A stretch of DNA of 64,000 bases from Ficedula albicollis (Eukaryota; Chordata; Aves; Passeriformes; Muscicapidae): assembly GCF_000247815.1 (NCBI RefSeq), contig NC_021677.1, positions 7,332,447-7,396,446 on the forward strand, given 5' to 3'. Position numbers and translations under genes: made by a program. This document shows positions 1 to 13,618 of the stretch, piece after piece (position 1 is the first letter of the stretch; each line of letters begins with the position of its first letter). Below the pieces are notes generated by a model. The model worked only from the letters and a program-made list of their open reading frames with translations. It searched no databases and was not told where the DNA came from.

Positions 1-1499
1 ACGGTCCTTTCAGAAGCCAACATGCCCCTCCCTTGCCCCAGGGCCCACCTCAGTTGTGACCCTCACCCCAACCCCACCAGATGCACTCATTACTCCAGGG
101 CAGAGAGGAGGAGTGGGGACATAATAAGCTGCCAGGTATCAGCTGTGGTGCCTGGCTCCTCAGGGCACAGATGTAGCTCAGGACACCTGTCCTTTCATGC
201 CACCGACAGGGCCAAAAATAATGTGCTGAGGTCACTTTTCTCCTTGGTAGTGATAAGTGAAACAGTACTTTGGATTTAGGCAACAGATAGTATTTACCCA
301 GAGCTTAGGGGAGCACAGCTTCGCTTTGGCTTTGCTGTCTTCCATCATCCTTTCGCTGCCCCCAACCTTTCCCTAACTCCTTGCAAAGAGCAGGTTTCCT
401 TTGCTGTCTGCAGGAGGATTTTTTTGAGTGTAAAAACTTCAAGGATGGGTCTCTATATGTCTCTCCAGCAAGTCATAAAGAGAATTTGTACCACAAATGC
501 TGCTATGTCATTAGACAGGAGTTTTGCCTTAGAAACAACTTTTACAAAGCTCTTTTGGATAGGTTATCAACAGAAATACAAACACATGCTGCCAAGAACA
601 AAACTGCTCATTGAACTCATCAATGAAGTTGTTCATGCTGCTAAGGAGTGATTCAGTAAATTAAATAATGTCACTGTAAAAGACTGTGCTTCTCAAAGAT
701 AAAAAGCCACTCAAACGATTTCTCAGGACTCTCACCACCCTATCGCTGTGATTACCTCGTGATAAATTGCCACCTGCCCCATGAGTAATGGTAGTTCCCA
801 GTGCCATTTTATCACTTAGTCCTCTTACTGATATCTCTGTTAATGTACTGCCACAACACTTCAGCTTCCCATGATCTACTTGCCTTCCATTCCACTGCAG
901 TTGTGCAAAGTTGGAGCTCCTTATTCTCAGAAAGAAGTTAAAGTGGGGCAACCAGTGTCATGTAGAACCTCTGTCCCCTGCTCCTTAGATATAAACCCCA
1001 CCTGTTTTATTTCAGACATTAAAGAAAAATTTCAAATTCTGAGTGACTGCCAGCCTAGATTTGATGAGTAAACAGCATTTTTTCTAGAAATGGGCTGAAC
1101 TCCAGTCAAATATCTGGCTATTTAATGAGCAAGCTCTAGGATAACGGTTTTCATGGGAATCCAAAAAGAAGGAGTAAAGAAAAGGGCTCCCTGCACTATT
1201 CTTAGCTGCAAACAGCTAGATTTGGAATTCTGATTGTAAAGCATGGAATTTATAAATGGTGCCATGCTAAATTTACTTCATTTGTATACAATTTAGCTGG
1301 ATAATCAGAAGTGTTCCAGTATGTTCCTGGTTAGCATCCTGGTTCTGGTTTTATTGTCTCCAAGTTGGTAGAAAAAATGTGTTCAGTAAATAGTGCTTGC
1401 AGAATTTGTGTCCCAGTGCATGTGCAGGAAGGTTTTCCATACACAGATTTTATATAAATGCGTATGTGGGTGCACATGCATGCACACAGACACTGAGCC
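1..1499. other. AT-rich non-coding stretch, no gene recognised
   Basis: No recognisable exon. Two overlapping + strand reading frames of 77 and 75 codons (381-614 and 424-651) follow a CTGTCTGCAG that resembles a splice acceptor, but neither resembles a protein I know and they compete for the same bases in different frames. A 19-base perfectly alternating purine-pyrimidine run lies at 1470-1488. Nothing else stands out. Confidence 0.5.
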
Positions 1500-2021
1500 G
1501 TGATTTATTTCCAGAGGCAAGCGAAGGAAATTCCCACCCCCTACCATTTAAACGATCTGGTCTTTGGCTCTAAACATTCTGCAACTTCTCAGCCAAGGAA
1601 TGTATTTTCCACTTCCAATATATATAATTTATTTTGCTGCACATATTAGTTAATGATAGTGAGATACATGATGTAGTCAGTCCTGTAAAATTATTACTGA
1701 CAATCTCAGACAGATCCATTTCATTTAGTAAGTTGGGGGTTTTTTTAGCTCGTTTTCCGCAGCACGGTGTGAATTAACAGCAATCATCAGCTGAAGGATT
1801 TGTCACATACACTTCTTACTTCGGCAATTTTTCATAATTAGGTTGGCTTCCCGCGGTTAGAGGAGCTTTTAATTATGATATTAATATAGGTTAGAAGGAC
1901 TTTACACTGTTTTACGCTACGGGGGCGGGGAGGTGGGAAAAGAGCTATTTTGTTTCACCGGTACTCTGCGGCGATTATTTCTGGATTTTTAAAAACAGTC
2001 GATAAAACGCTAATAATAAAT
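1500..2021. other. AT-rich flank of the CpG island
   Basis: About 500 bases of low-GC sequence adjoin the CpG island. They carry several TAAT-type cores (for example TTAATTATGATATTAAT near 1869-1885) that would suit homeodomain proteins. This is the kind of sequence often seen as conserved non-coding DNA next to developmental promoters, but conservation cannot be judged from one sequence. No coding potential is seen. Confidence 0.3.
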
Positions 2022-2106
2022 CCCTTATCGGGGCACCCGGGGCGCCGAGCCCGTCCCTGGCCGGGCAGGAACGCGCCCCCATCCCGCACCTTCCCCAGCG
2101 CAGCGG

Positions 2107-2236
<130 letters not shown>

Positions 2237-2301
2237 TGCCACTTGGTACCAAAGTGAACTTGCCAGGATCCCTCCTCGCTCCGCTCCTCCTCCCTCGTCC
2301 C

Positions 2302-2324
2302 CCCCGCCCTGCTGCCGGGGCGGG
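2302..2324. promoter_or_regulatory. Paired GC boxes (Sp1/KLF-type sites)
   Basis: CCCCGCCC at 2302-2309 and GGGGCGGG at 2317-2324 are matches to the GC-box core in opposite orientations. They lie 53 to 75 bases from the TATA-like box, a usual promoter spacing for + strand transcription. Binding is inferred from the motif only. Confidence 0.45.
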
Positions 2325-2376
2325 CACGCTGCTCCGGGAGCGGCTCCGCGCAGCGCCCCGCCACCCCCGGGCACAC

Positions 2377-2384
2377 TTTAAATA
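2377..2384. promoter_or_regulatory. TATA-like box in CpG island
   Basis: TTTAAATA stands out as an AT-only octamer inside very GC-rich DNA. On + it would place a start near 2407-2415. On - it reads TATTTAAA, also a known TATA variant, with a start near 2350. The GC boxes to its left favour +. An isolated AT octamer is weak evidence by itself. Confidence 0.35.
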
Positions 2385-2415
2385 CGGGCGCCGGGCGGAG
2401 AGCCGGCCCGGCCCG

Positions 2416-3044
<629 letters not shown>

Positions 3045-3330
3045 CTTTTTCTTCCAGGAGCTCCCGCATTTTCCCGTTTTTCCCGAGGTGAAAAGGAAAA
3101 GCGAGGCTGGGTCTGCTGCTGAAGCCCTGGGACCGCTCCCCCTCGCCCGAAGTGCGGGCTGGCCACTCCTCGTGTTTATCACAGCCCCGGTGGGAAAGGT
3201 GACGAGATTCCCAGCTGGGAGGGCAGGGATAAGTTTCTCCACCCTGCCGGCAAGGGGGCAGCCAGGGCAGCCTGTCTCCCGGGAAAGCTGCTTCTCCCAC
3301 GTCTGGTCCAGGAGAGATGCTCTGAAGGTC

Positions 3331-6300
3331 ACCACAGACACCAACAAACTCAGGCCCTCAAAGAGCAATTTTTAAAATATTTTTTTTAGAAATGTGAGGT
3401 GTAAAATAGCTGGAGCTCACTTTTTACTCCTCCCGCTGTGTAGCTGCAGTATTTGTACAGGGGTTTGAATAGGATTTCAGGCTATTCCCCTTTTCAGTGC
3501 CCCACAGGGATTCCCTGGTCCTCTCCAAAGTTACAGCCATGCTGTGCTGCAGACACCCACTCAGGCAAACCTGACACATATTTATGTCCCCCATTCCTTT
3601 GACTGTTTTCTCTCTTTTTTTTTTTATTGTAATCTCAGACCAGCATTTAGCCCTCAAAAATGCAAAGCCAGGAGCGTGCAAGGGCTCTGCCAGAAGGAAA
3701 GAGGCTCAGCAGGCTTCTCGGCTCCTGGCAGGCAGCCCCTAAGTGTCCCACATTTTCAAGCCTTCTCACTGTCATGCTCCTGCTGTACCCATGCCCTTCT
3801 CGGCCCCCTTGCATCCAGGGAAATTGCAGGGACGTGGCTGAGTGGCATCTTGCTGGTGGCACTCACCTCCAGGCTACAGATCGCACTTCTAATTCCACTC
3901 TGAATTTCCCTTTGCTACTGAAAATGTAGTGGGATATGGCTTGGGTATCTTTGTGGGGCTGTATTTTGGAAAAGTGTAAAAGCATCTTTCCTGGGTTGGT
4001 TGGGGGTTTGACAGGAGAGGCAGAAAACAGTGTGGTGAATACCTAAACAAGGGAATTTATGCATATGGACTTTTCCTTCATGGAATATAAACCCCAGGGG
4101 CCCTAAGTCCAGACGGTTTCTGACTACATTTCCTATCTTATTTACTCCATTTTAACTTTTGGGCTGGTTTTGGGACAAGATGGATCAGACTATTTTTACA
4201 GTGCGCATCACTGGGTTTAATTTTAGCAGGGGAAGGGGCGAGTAGATTGTGTTGCATTGAAGCCTCACACAGCAGCTCGCTTAACCCCCAGATCAAAGGC
4301 ACTTGGGAACATGCTCTTTTCCCTTCGCCTATAATTAATTTATTTTGGACAGAGATCTACGACAGACCCAAATGTGGGCACAGGACCAACATATATATTT
4401 GTTTTACAAATGTGAGACACAAAGAGAGATATGGGAATCGTGCTGGATTCCAGTATCCCATCTCATTGTGACCACAAGCTCTGTGTGCATCTGCTGGATA
4501 GAGCTGGGGTGGGAATTCAGCCTGGATGTATGCAGAGGGCCTTCATCACTGAAGTGCCACCTTTCCTGGGGTTACTCCCTACTGAAAGCCCAGCCAGAGG
4601 TAGATCAGCTGATTGATGATTTCATTTTGTAGGAAGTTTTAGTCTGACAAGGCAGATTTTGAAAATTAGGTGTGTATTCCAGCTTCACACCTGAAAACAA
4701 AAAAAACCCAAAGCTGACATTACTGCCTCATTTGAGGTGTTTAAGTCTTAATGAGCAATAATTTATCTTAGTGTCCTGAAAATTAAAATACATTAATTGC
4801 CTGGTACATTTTTGGAAGGTCCTAGGCTGACGTGGCCCAGATTTGAGTGGAAATGGAAAAATCTCAGCGCAGTGTGGAACCTGTGTTCCACCCAGTAGCA
4901 CCGAGAGGCAGGACAACCAATTCCTATCTCACACCCCTAGATGAATTCTGGAAGATCCTTTAGCTTCTCTGGAGAAGCCCATTGTTGGAAACTGCTGTAA
5001 AGTTAACAGGGAAACCAGGAGCCTGGACAGAGCCTACCTGACCTCCTGCACTGCTTCCCCCCACTATTCCTTTGCCTGTCAATATTCCCTCCTCTGCGTG
5101 GGCATATGGACTTTGTAATTGGGCTAACAAGGGCTGTACCACTCACCTGAGGTGACAGAATTGTGCTGTGGGACTGCTCAGGCTCCAACAGGCGCAGAGG
5201 AAATGCGATTTGTCTTCTCAAGAGCCCCATGAGTTAAAATAGGCTGCTGGGATGACAGGAAGCAGAGACTCCAGTTCTAGTTTTCTTCCTCAGCCTGTGA
5301 TAAATCCAGCGTGCCTTCTCAACACATACTTGTGAGAAGAACGGCAAGGGGACGGAGAACCCACTACCTGTGCAGTTAAACAAAAATGCTCTCCCAACAG
5401 TGGGGAAGGCAACAGCAGGGCTTGGTACCCACGCCTGCAGTGAGTGCTCTTGCTGGAAATATTTACAGTCTGTAAAATGAATAGTGTGCCTTCTGAACAA
5501 TAATAATGCAGCTCTGGACTGCTGTGTTGTGGAGCTGAGTGGAAGCTCTGTGTGCTCAGGATGCTTGTGCTCTGAGGAAATGCCTGTGTATGGCAGTAGC
5601 CCCAGCGCCCCAAATGGCAAACCAACCCAACCACCTGCCCCTCTGCCTTGAGTTGCCTCTGGACGATTTTTCTGAGGTCTTTTACATTTTTACGGGGCGC
5701 TCAGTGAAGACAGGGATCCACTGCAGCTCTGCTCTCAGCTGGGGCACCCAGAGATAAGAGCCCATATCCCTGGCAGGCACCCGGAGCAGCATGAACACAA
5801 TCACATGATGGTGAAACAAACCCTGGCCCTGGCTGTGACAGCAGCACAGCCCCTGCCCCTCGCTGTCACTGCCACGCACAGCACACTCCCTAGCTGTCAT
5901 GGCCTCACAGACAAGGATATATCGTGTAGAATCAGAGAACCCTAAAACTGCAGGCAATGTGGGAAAGGTAAACACGGAGTGATAAAATACAATATAAAAG
6001 CTAAGGTATGCCCAGAGGAATTAGCAGGTGGCAAGATTAAATAAAGAGGATGAGTGTTTTTCCCATTAAATTCACTGAAGCCATAGGATTATTAAGTAAA
6101 TTACTATATACTAGTAAATAGAATAAAACTATATACAGAATACACAACATGTTACATTGTCATGAGATACAAGTCAAGCCATTTTTTTTTAAGGGATGAG
6201 AAATATTTATGAAAAATAGCTCCAATGGTGTCTACAAAGGAGTCTGGCTGTAATTTTCAGTTTAGTAAGCTCTCAAAGCTCTGATGGTTGGAGAGACATT

Positions 6301-6584
6301 TGTGGGGATGTTCTATTTCTAATCTCCTTTCATTGCTACTTATCCCTGACAGACAATGGGTCCTGGGTAAGGTGGACCTCAGAGTACAGAAAGTTCTTTT
6401 GGCTCTACAGCACTTAGCATTTATGTAGAGCTCATGTACCCAAAACACAGACGATTTTATTTGTTTTGAGCTCATTCAGGTCTGTTACTTCTGTGACCAG
6501 TCTCTGCTTCTTTTTTAAATTTTTTTTTTCTGATTTAACATTTTGCAAAGCTCAGTGAGAAAAATGTTACTGCTTGTAAATAGT
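3331..6584. other. Non-coding stretch between the two CpG-rich patches
   Basis: About 3.2 kb of mixed composition. Frames of 60 to 128 codons occur on both strands and overlap one another without coding character. I recognise no exon, RNA gene or transposable element. Confidence 0.5.
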
Positions 6585-6850
6585 AATGTCGGGAGGAGCA
6601 GGACTATTCCCTTTCTTAGGTCCCCACGAAATACTTCCAGCAGTTACTTTCAGCCGCGAATCTGGGAAACACCGGGTTTTCCCATCAATACTGCCGAAGT
6701 TTCCGAATGTCGTTTTACAGTAGTTAGAGGCACCTCCCACTTCTTCCCAGTGCAGTTTGCAGCGGAAAGGAGCAGGAGCCAAGAGCCCCGGCAGGCCTTT
6801 GAAGTGAATTTGGGAGAGGCTGTAAGGAGAATATTTGACTCAGCCCCGGT

Positions 6851-6880
6851 GAGTCGCAGCCGCTCCCGCTGCTCCGGGAG
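6851..6880 (+). repeat. 30-base direct repeat, left copy
   Basis: Starts GAGTCGCAGC and ends CTCCGGGAG. The identical 30 bases occur again at 7428-7457, immediately after poly-G tract 3. This copy is followed by AA and then the Gs. Exact identity on both sides of the tract suggests one genomic locus represented twice at an unmerged gap. Confidence 0.95.
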
Positions 6881-6882
6881 AA

Positions 6883-7457
<575 letters not shown>

Positions 7458-8764
7458 GGAAAGTTGAACAGCTGTGGCACAGCTGCACCGGCCAGAGGGG
7501 CGGGGAACGAAACGGAGCCCACTCCCAAATTTTTAAACCCTCTGCTATTGGATCCAGTCACCCTCTCTGTCCCAAAGCTGATTGAACCGGAGTCAAACTA
7601 TTGCTGATGTGAGTTTCCTTGTGGTGAGATAGCCATCATCCATCTCCAGCTCCTGTGGGATTCTGGTGCTGTGCTCAAAATTATCCTTTCATTTAGAAAA
7701 GTTTTCCCTAATCCCAAGCACTTCTTGCCATAGAGCAAGACAATTGGTCCGTGGCCATTTCCATCAGACACAGCAGTGTGTGTTTCCTGCTCTTTGATCT
7801 TTGTGACTAACAGCAGCACAAATTGATTAGCTTCTTGAACTGAATCTTCAGGTAACCATGAGAGCAAAAATCAGAATGTTAACGTTTTTGATTTTTTTCT
7901 TCTTCTTCTTCTTTTTTTCCCCAAAAGCAAAAATCAGCCCACAGTGTTTCCATCTTCCAGCATGCTACAACCTGCATCTGTGTCCGTGGTCTTCGGCAAT
8001 AAAGGTAAAAAAAAAAGATACAAAATCACTTAGCAGAGTTACCTGTAGAGCTTTAGTCACTTGAATCATAAAGAAGAAGAAAGGGTGAAGCATTTACTTG
8101 TGACTCCACTCTGCTTTTATAGGAGGCAGCATCTCCCTCAACACACATTTAGTCCAGGTGTTTACTGCAACTTCACTTTGTACCTGCAATGGTTTCACCA
8201 TTTGTAACTGAGGCAGCAAAGCCTTTTGTTGTAAAATACAAAGAGGCATTAACAGTGAGTCAGTTTAATACTTTAAGTGGCTTGGCTACTGGAAGGCTGC
8301 AGCTGTAGTCATTCTGTAGCAGATTTAGCACGGAGAGACAAGGTTTTAACACTTCATTAACTGTGATGGGAGTTTTGCCTTAGCAGAGATGATTTTCACA
8401 TGCCAGGACCCAAATATTTCATATCCTCCTTCCTTAATCAGCAGATATCCACTAAAACAGCTCAAGATTTGTAATTCACTGGAGATTTCAGACTCTGTAA
8501 AGTTCAGAGATCTGACAGCACTTGCCAAAGAAGGTGCTGGTTCTTCCAGCCCATCCATGAGGCCATCTGCTCTCCAGGATAATAGAGATCACACCCAGAC
8601 ACCCAATCCATGAGGTTTTGCTCCTTGTCCATCTCTCACCTCCTAAGTAGCCTGGAACCCAGATTGATCTCCTTTTCCTGAAAATGCTGCACAAAAAGTA
8701 GCAATTTTGTACTTCTGTACATGAGTGCAGACCTGAAGCTGCAACAGCGCCAGAGTTTGCTCAC

Positions 8765-8786
8765 ATATATATATATATGTATATAT
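8765..8786. repeat. (AT)n microsatellite
   Basis: Fourteen bases of pure AT followed by GT and four further AT-type pairs. Confidence 0.85.
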
Positions 8787-10410
8787 GCTTTTTCTGATTT
8801 GAATTATGGCAGTGCAGCTCTCAGTGGTCTACATACAGCGATTACCTACAAATATTGTAAGGCCTTTCTATGAGACATCACCAATGAAATTACACGTAAG
8901 ACTGTCACTGAAATGTAAGTTTAAATTCTGTACTTTCATATCTTCAGTTGCAACTGGTCATTACAGCTTTTTGTGTGTTTCATTTTTTGGGTTCTTTTTT
9001 TTAATATCCACTGTTTATCTCCAAGGTGTTTGTGGTTTAAACACATGAATCATGAACTGAGTTGGGATCTCTGTGAAGACTCCCTGGAAACAAGAGGACA
9101 ATAAGCTGAGAATCCAGTCCGGGGCTGAGTCAGAGGCAGGTTCAGAGTCATTCACCAATATTTTCCAAAGCACAGATACCTATGACCTGCTTGAGAAACT
9201 GTGAGAGTGGTGAGCTGGTTAAAGGAACAGCTGTGTTCACTTTTTCAGCCTCAGACATCTGTGTTTCTGCAGGACAGGTGCTGAAAGGAAGAAACAGAGA
9301 CAAAATTGAAGAAGGATGTTTCAATATGCAATCACCTCCCTGAGACAGATCTTAGCAAAAGAGAGCATCACCTGGAGTAGCTGAGTCCTGGTCAGGTAAT
9401 CAGGTATGACTATGTCCTCATGTGCATGTGTTAGAATATCAAATGGATCCAGGAAAGAATACAGACCTTTTTGTATTGTTCTTTGAATCTATATAAATAA
9501 AATAATGGAGCAGTGATTGTTTCCTGGTGAGGCTGAGCACTGCATACCTTCCTGCATGTTATCTGTAAATATAAGTAACCTGTCTATATCCAGATGGGTA
9601 ATCAGGATTAAGAAAGCCAGGCCATTTGTTACTGTGCACAAACATGCAATAAAAATGCACCACTCACAGCAAACACTGGTGTTTGAAAAGCATCACTCTG
9701 TGATCCCAACAGCTCCAGGAAAAATCAGGGTGGGAAGGCAAGACAGAGCCAGAAGAGATGACAAAACCAAAAAGCCCAGATCTGTGGGCTAGGTTTAGTA
9801 ATAAGAGGAGGCACTGGACAAGAAGGGATAAAAAAATGTGATTTAAAAAAACCGTTTGTAAAGTCCTTGTGTCTTATTTGGTGTGACTAATCCAAAGCCA
9901 AACTCCTCTGATGAGCTTGTCAGGAGCTGTGACATCCAGGCCATTCCTTGAGCTCTAATGCCACCTTCTCCATGGAATCTTAATAAATCTTTTTAATTGG
10001 ACCACTTAGGAGTGAATCTGTCATGGGGGAATTTTTTTGTAGCTCCCCTCCAGACTGTCAGATCTGTCTGCAAGAAAAGAAGAAAGGGTGTTCCACTGCT
10101 ATTTTTGTTAGGATTTTGTCAGGTCCAAGAGGCTCCGCATGAAGGAGCTTTCATTTTCAGAGGTGAGCTTGCATCACAGCAGCCTCTTGCTGGCCACAGA
10201 TGAAAACTGAATTTGAGTAGGTTCAGGAAGTTCTGTGTGCATCATTTATGTAGGTCAAGGTGGGAAATAGACACATTCTGGTGATTCTGGTGATTTCTTT
10301 TCAACAACAGCTCTTGAATGCTCCCTTTCAAAACAAGGGTTTTCAACATATGTAATAATTCTTTGGCCTATTTTATCAGCTACTCCAATGATAAAAAACA
10401 AGTTATTTTT

Positions 10411-10443
10411 TATATATATAGTTTATATATATATATATATTTA
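10411..10443. repeat. (TA)n microsatellite
   Basis: Two TA blocks (10411-10420 and 10424-10443) separated by GTT. Confidence 0.85.
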
Positions 10444-11690
10444 TAAATACAGAATTCTTTTATCTGAAAAGCAGGTTTAATTCCCATGGGAAGATGTCAG
10501 CACATATCCTGAGGATGAGGATATCAGCAGCTATGAGGTGAGGGACTTGGCACAAAGGCTGAAAGGGACCAATGACACAGGAGAAGAATTTCCAGTGGCT
10601 CATTCTCTCCTTCTTCCCATTTACAACCTGCACACCCAACAATTCACAGACCTTAAAATATTTTTACCTGAAAACAAGTCCTCAGATAGCTTTCACCATC
10701 AGATCATGAAGAGTATTATTTAGTTATTGATTATGGACAATAAGCCTGAACAGAATAAAGAGAAGAAATCTCAATGTTCTTCCTGAATATTTTAAAATAC
10801 TTTAAAAAATGTACTTATTACAAACTTGTAACTTTAATTTAGCAGTGGGTTTGGGAACATCTGGACATATGTAAAAACAATCCTGAAAAATCACAAGATA
10901 AAACTATGTTTTCAAAAAAGGTTTTAAAGTATCTTTTTTTCCCTATGCCCTAATTCTCACCTATTACCTTTCTCAGGTAGAGTTATTTAGTCACCATGAA
11001 TCTTGCATCTTAAAAGACTCACAGATGCAATTGATCTTTATCACGTTCTTTTAAACACGAGGGGGCACCAAAAAGCCAGAGGAGCAAGATAAAAATGGTT
11101 CCCATACAATAAATCAGAAAAAAACCCTGTAACAACTCTTGATAGCCTTGTCAAGTGAGACAGATTTTGAAGGGAAAAAAAAGGAAAGCAATGCTTATCG
11201 TGCCTTCATCTGAAAGGACTGGGAAAGTAATCCCTGCCATGTGCATCTTTTGCTGCCTCCTTTCTTTTACTAGCTAGGATATGGATTATTTCCCACCACA
11301 GATGGTTCTCAAGGAAGGTGGAATCCTGTGTCCATGGTTTTATAAAGGAGGAATCCAGCCTTGAAGCCAAAAGATTCCAAATACCCCCTGAAATGCAAAG
11401 TTGAGACAAAGGACCGTTAGATCTTTTAATTCTTTTTTACTATAGAAACGTCAGTCATGCTTGTGTTACTAAAATTTCCAGCCCTTTTCCAATCAATTTG
11501 TGTTTCCATAATAAAGCTAACTAGAAAGGAAGTTTAGATATTTAGAATAAGGTATGAAAGTGTAATCCCATCTGTTGAAATGTGGGTGTCTACACACACA
11601 AACCAGGGAAATTTTCCCAGTGCCGGGGGAGAGCAGGAGACCCAGCACGGTGTAAATTCCTGGAGTAGAGCTGTGGTGTGAGAAAAGCAC

Positions 11691-11720
11691 TGCTCCATCA
11701 CCTTTCTGACTGCTGAGGCT
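11691..11720 (+). repeat. Isolated minisatellite unit left of the CR1 fragment
   Basis: Reads TGCTCCATCACCTTTCTGAC and on to TGAGGCT. It matches the unit of the tandem array at 11822-12046 and carries the same CTGACTGC variant as the last array unit. It is separated from the array by the CR1 fragment. Confidence 0.8.
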
Positions 11721-11721
11721 A

Positions 11722-11803
11722 TAGTTTAGTGGTGGTTCTGTGTCGGTGGTTGGACTTGGTGATCTTAAAGGACTTTTCCAGTTTTGGGGATTCTGTGATT
11801 CTG
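11722..11803 (+). mobile_element. CR1 LINE 3'-end fragment
   Basis: The segment GGTTGGACTTGGTGATCTTA followed by AAGGACTTTTCCAG and the short tail repeat ATTCTGTGATTCTG is the standard 3' end of avian CR1. CR1 ends in an ATTCTRTG-type repeat instead of poly-A. The copy is heavily 5'-truncated (about 80 bases), as most CR1 copies are, and retains none of the reverse transcriptase. It lies between units of a 29-base minisatellite. Confidence 0.85.
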
Positions 11804-11821
11804 ATTTGCTGTCCCGTCACA

Positions 11822-12046
11822 TGCTCCATCACCTTTCTGAGGCTGCTCCATCACCTTTGTGAATGCTGAGGCTGCTCCATCACCTTTGTGAATGCTGAGG
11901 CTGCTCCATCACCTTTGTGAATGCTGAGGCTGCTCCATCACCTTTGTGAATGCTGAGGCTGCTCCATCACCTTTGTGAATGCTGAGGCTGCTCCATCACC
12001 TTTGTGAATGCTGAGGCTGCTCCATCACCTTTCTGACTGCTGAGGC
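11822..12046 (+). repeat. 29-base minisatellite (seven full units plus one short)
   Basis: Unit starts fall at 11843, 11872, 11901, 11930, 11959, 11988 and 12017, an exact 29-base period. The unit runs from CTGCTCCATCACC to GCTGAGG. A shortened unit at 11822-11842 lacks about 8 bases. Internal units read CTTTGTGAATGC, while the first and last share the CTTTCTGA variant, so the inner units were amplified from one variant. Confidence 0.95.
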
Positions 12047-12930
12047 TCCGCTTTTCCAGCTCTTCCAGCCCCGCACAAGGTCTGGGGTCAGGCTGCAGAG
12101 TTCAGTGTGTGACGATCAACGCTATTCATCCTGCTCATAAAAGGGAGCAGAATTCAAATTAATGCCACGTTTCAGTGCAAGGAATGAAAGCAAGGCTCCT
12201 CTGAGGCTTCAGGGAATGGCTTTGGCAGAGTGTTTTTCTTTCTAACCTTTCCTAACTTTTCCTTTTTTTCTCCTCTTTAGACTTCAGATATTGAAGGTTC
12301 CCTCCAGAGGAGTTTCCTACTTTCTTAGGTGCACTCTTGTTCTTCCTGGAGTTTTTTATGTCCTCCTAACTCTCAAGGAAATTATCCATCTAGTCCTTCC
12401 CTCTTCCCAGCCTAAACAAACATTTGTAGAACGAGTTTTCAAAGGAATTAACACTTTCCAGGTCAACATGAGGTGTCAAGGAACACATCCCTAACTGAGA
12501 GCTTGTCTAGGTGGATTCCTTAAGTCAGTGAGTGGCAATCACAATGAGGAATTTTTTTTCTTTTTTTTTTGTGCAAGTGTTAAACTGTTTTAACTCATTT
12601 AAAATCCCAGGTGAGCCCTGCGTGGAGTTAAAATGTCTTTTCTGTGTAGTCAGACCATACACAGGCTGATTATTCCATCCATGAGATGATGGTCCAGGTA
12701 TGAAGGTTTCAAGCTCCTGCTTGGGAAAATGGTTCTACAGTGACACAAATCTCTTTGTTAAGATTTTCCTGATAACTGACTTTGTTTGGACCTGCACAGG
12801 GCTGCTGTTCCCATTCTCTGTGTTCATTTAGCTTATGAACTCCCTGTTCACTGCTGTGTTTGGTACCTCCTTAATGTAGGTTATAATGTTAATAAATGGT
12901 TTCCAAAATGAGAGAACTCTTTGGGCTTTG
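12047..12930. other. Non-coding stretch
   Basis: About 0.9 kb with no recognisable feature beyond T-rich runs near 12240-12270 and 12549-12570. Confidence 0.5.
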
Positions 12931-12974
12931 TAAATATGTATTATATATATAATATATATATATACATACACATA
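12931..12974. repeat. AT-rich simple sequence left of poly-G tract 4
   Basis: TA-rich simple repeat ending TACACATAG at the tract edge. Such repeats are a common place for assemblies to break. Confidence 0.8.

Positions 12975-13618
<644 letters not shown>

Larger units (their letters stand above)
7591..11690. other. AT-rich non-coding stretch
   Basis: No exon recognised over about 4.1 kb. It contains TC-rich and poly-T runs near 7890-7920 and two AT dinucleotide runs (8765-8786 and 10411-10443). Short open frames are scattered on both strands with no family resemblance. Confidence 0.5.

Noticed and set aside
381..651. Two overlapping + strand frames (77 and 75 codons) after a splice-acceptor-like CTGTCTGCAG
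   Set aside because: They use different frames of the same DNA, match no protein I recognise and have no matching donor or polyadenylation context.
11822..12046. Regular 29-base repeats as a CRISPR-like array
   Set aside because: Units are directly adjacent with no spacers, and the window is avian nuclear DNA; this is a minisatellite.
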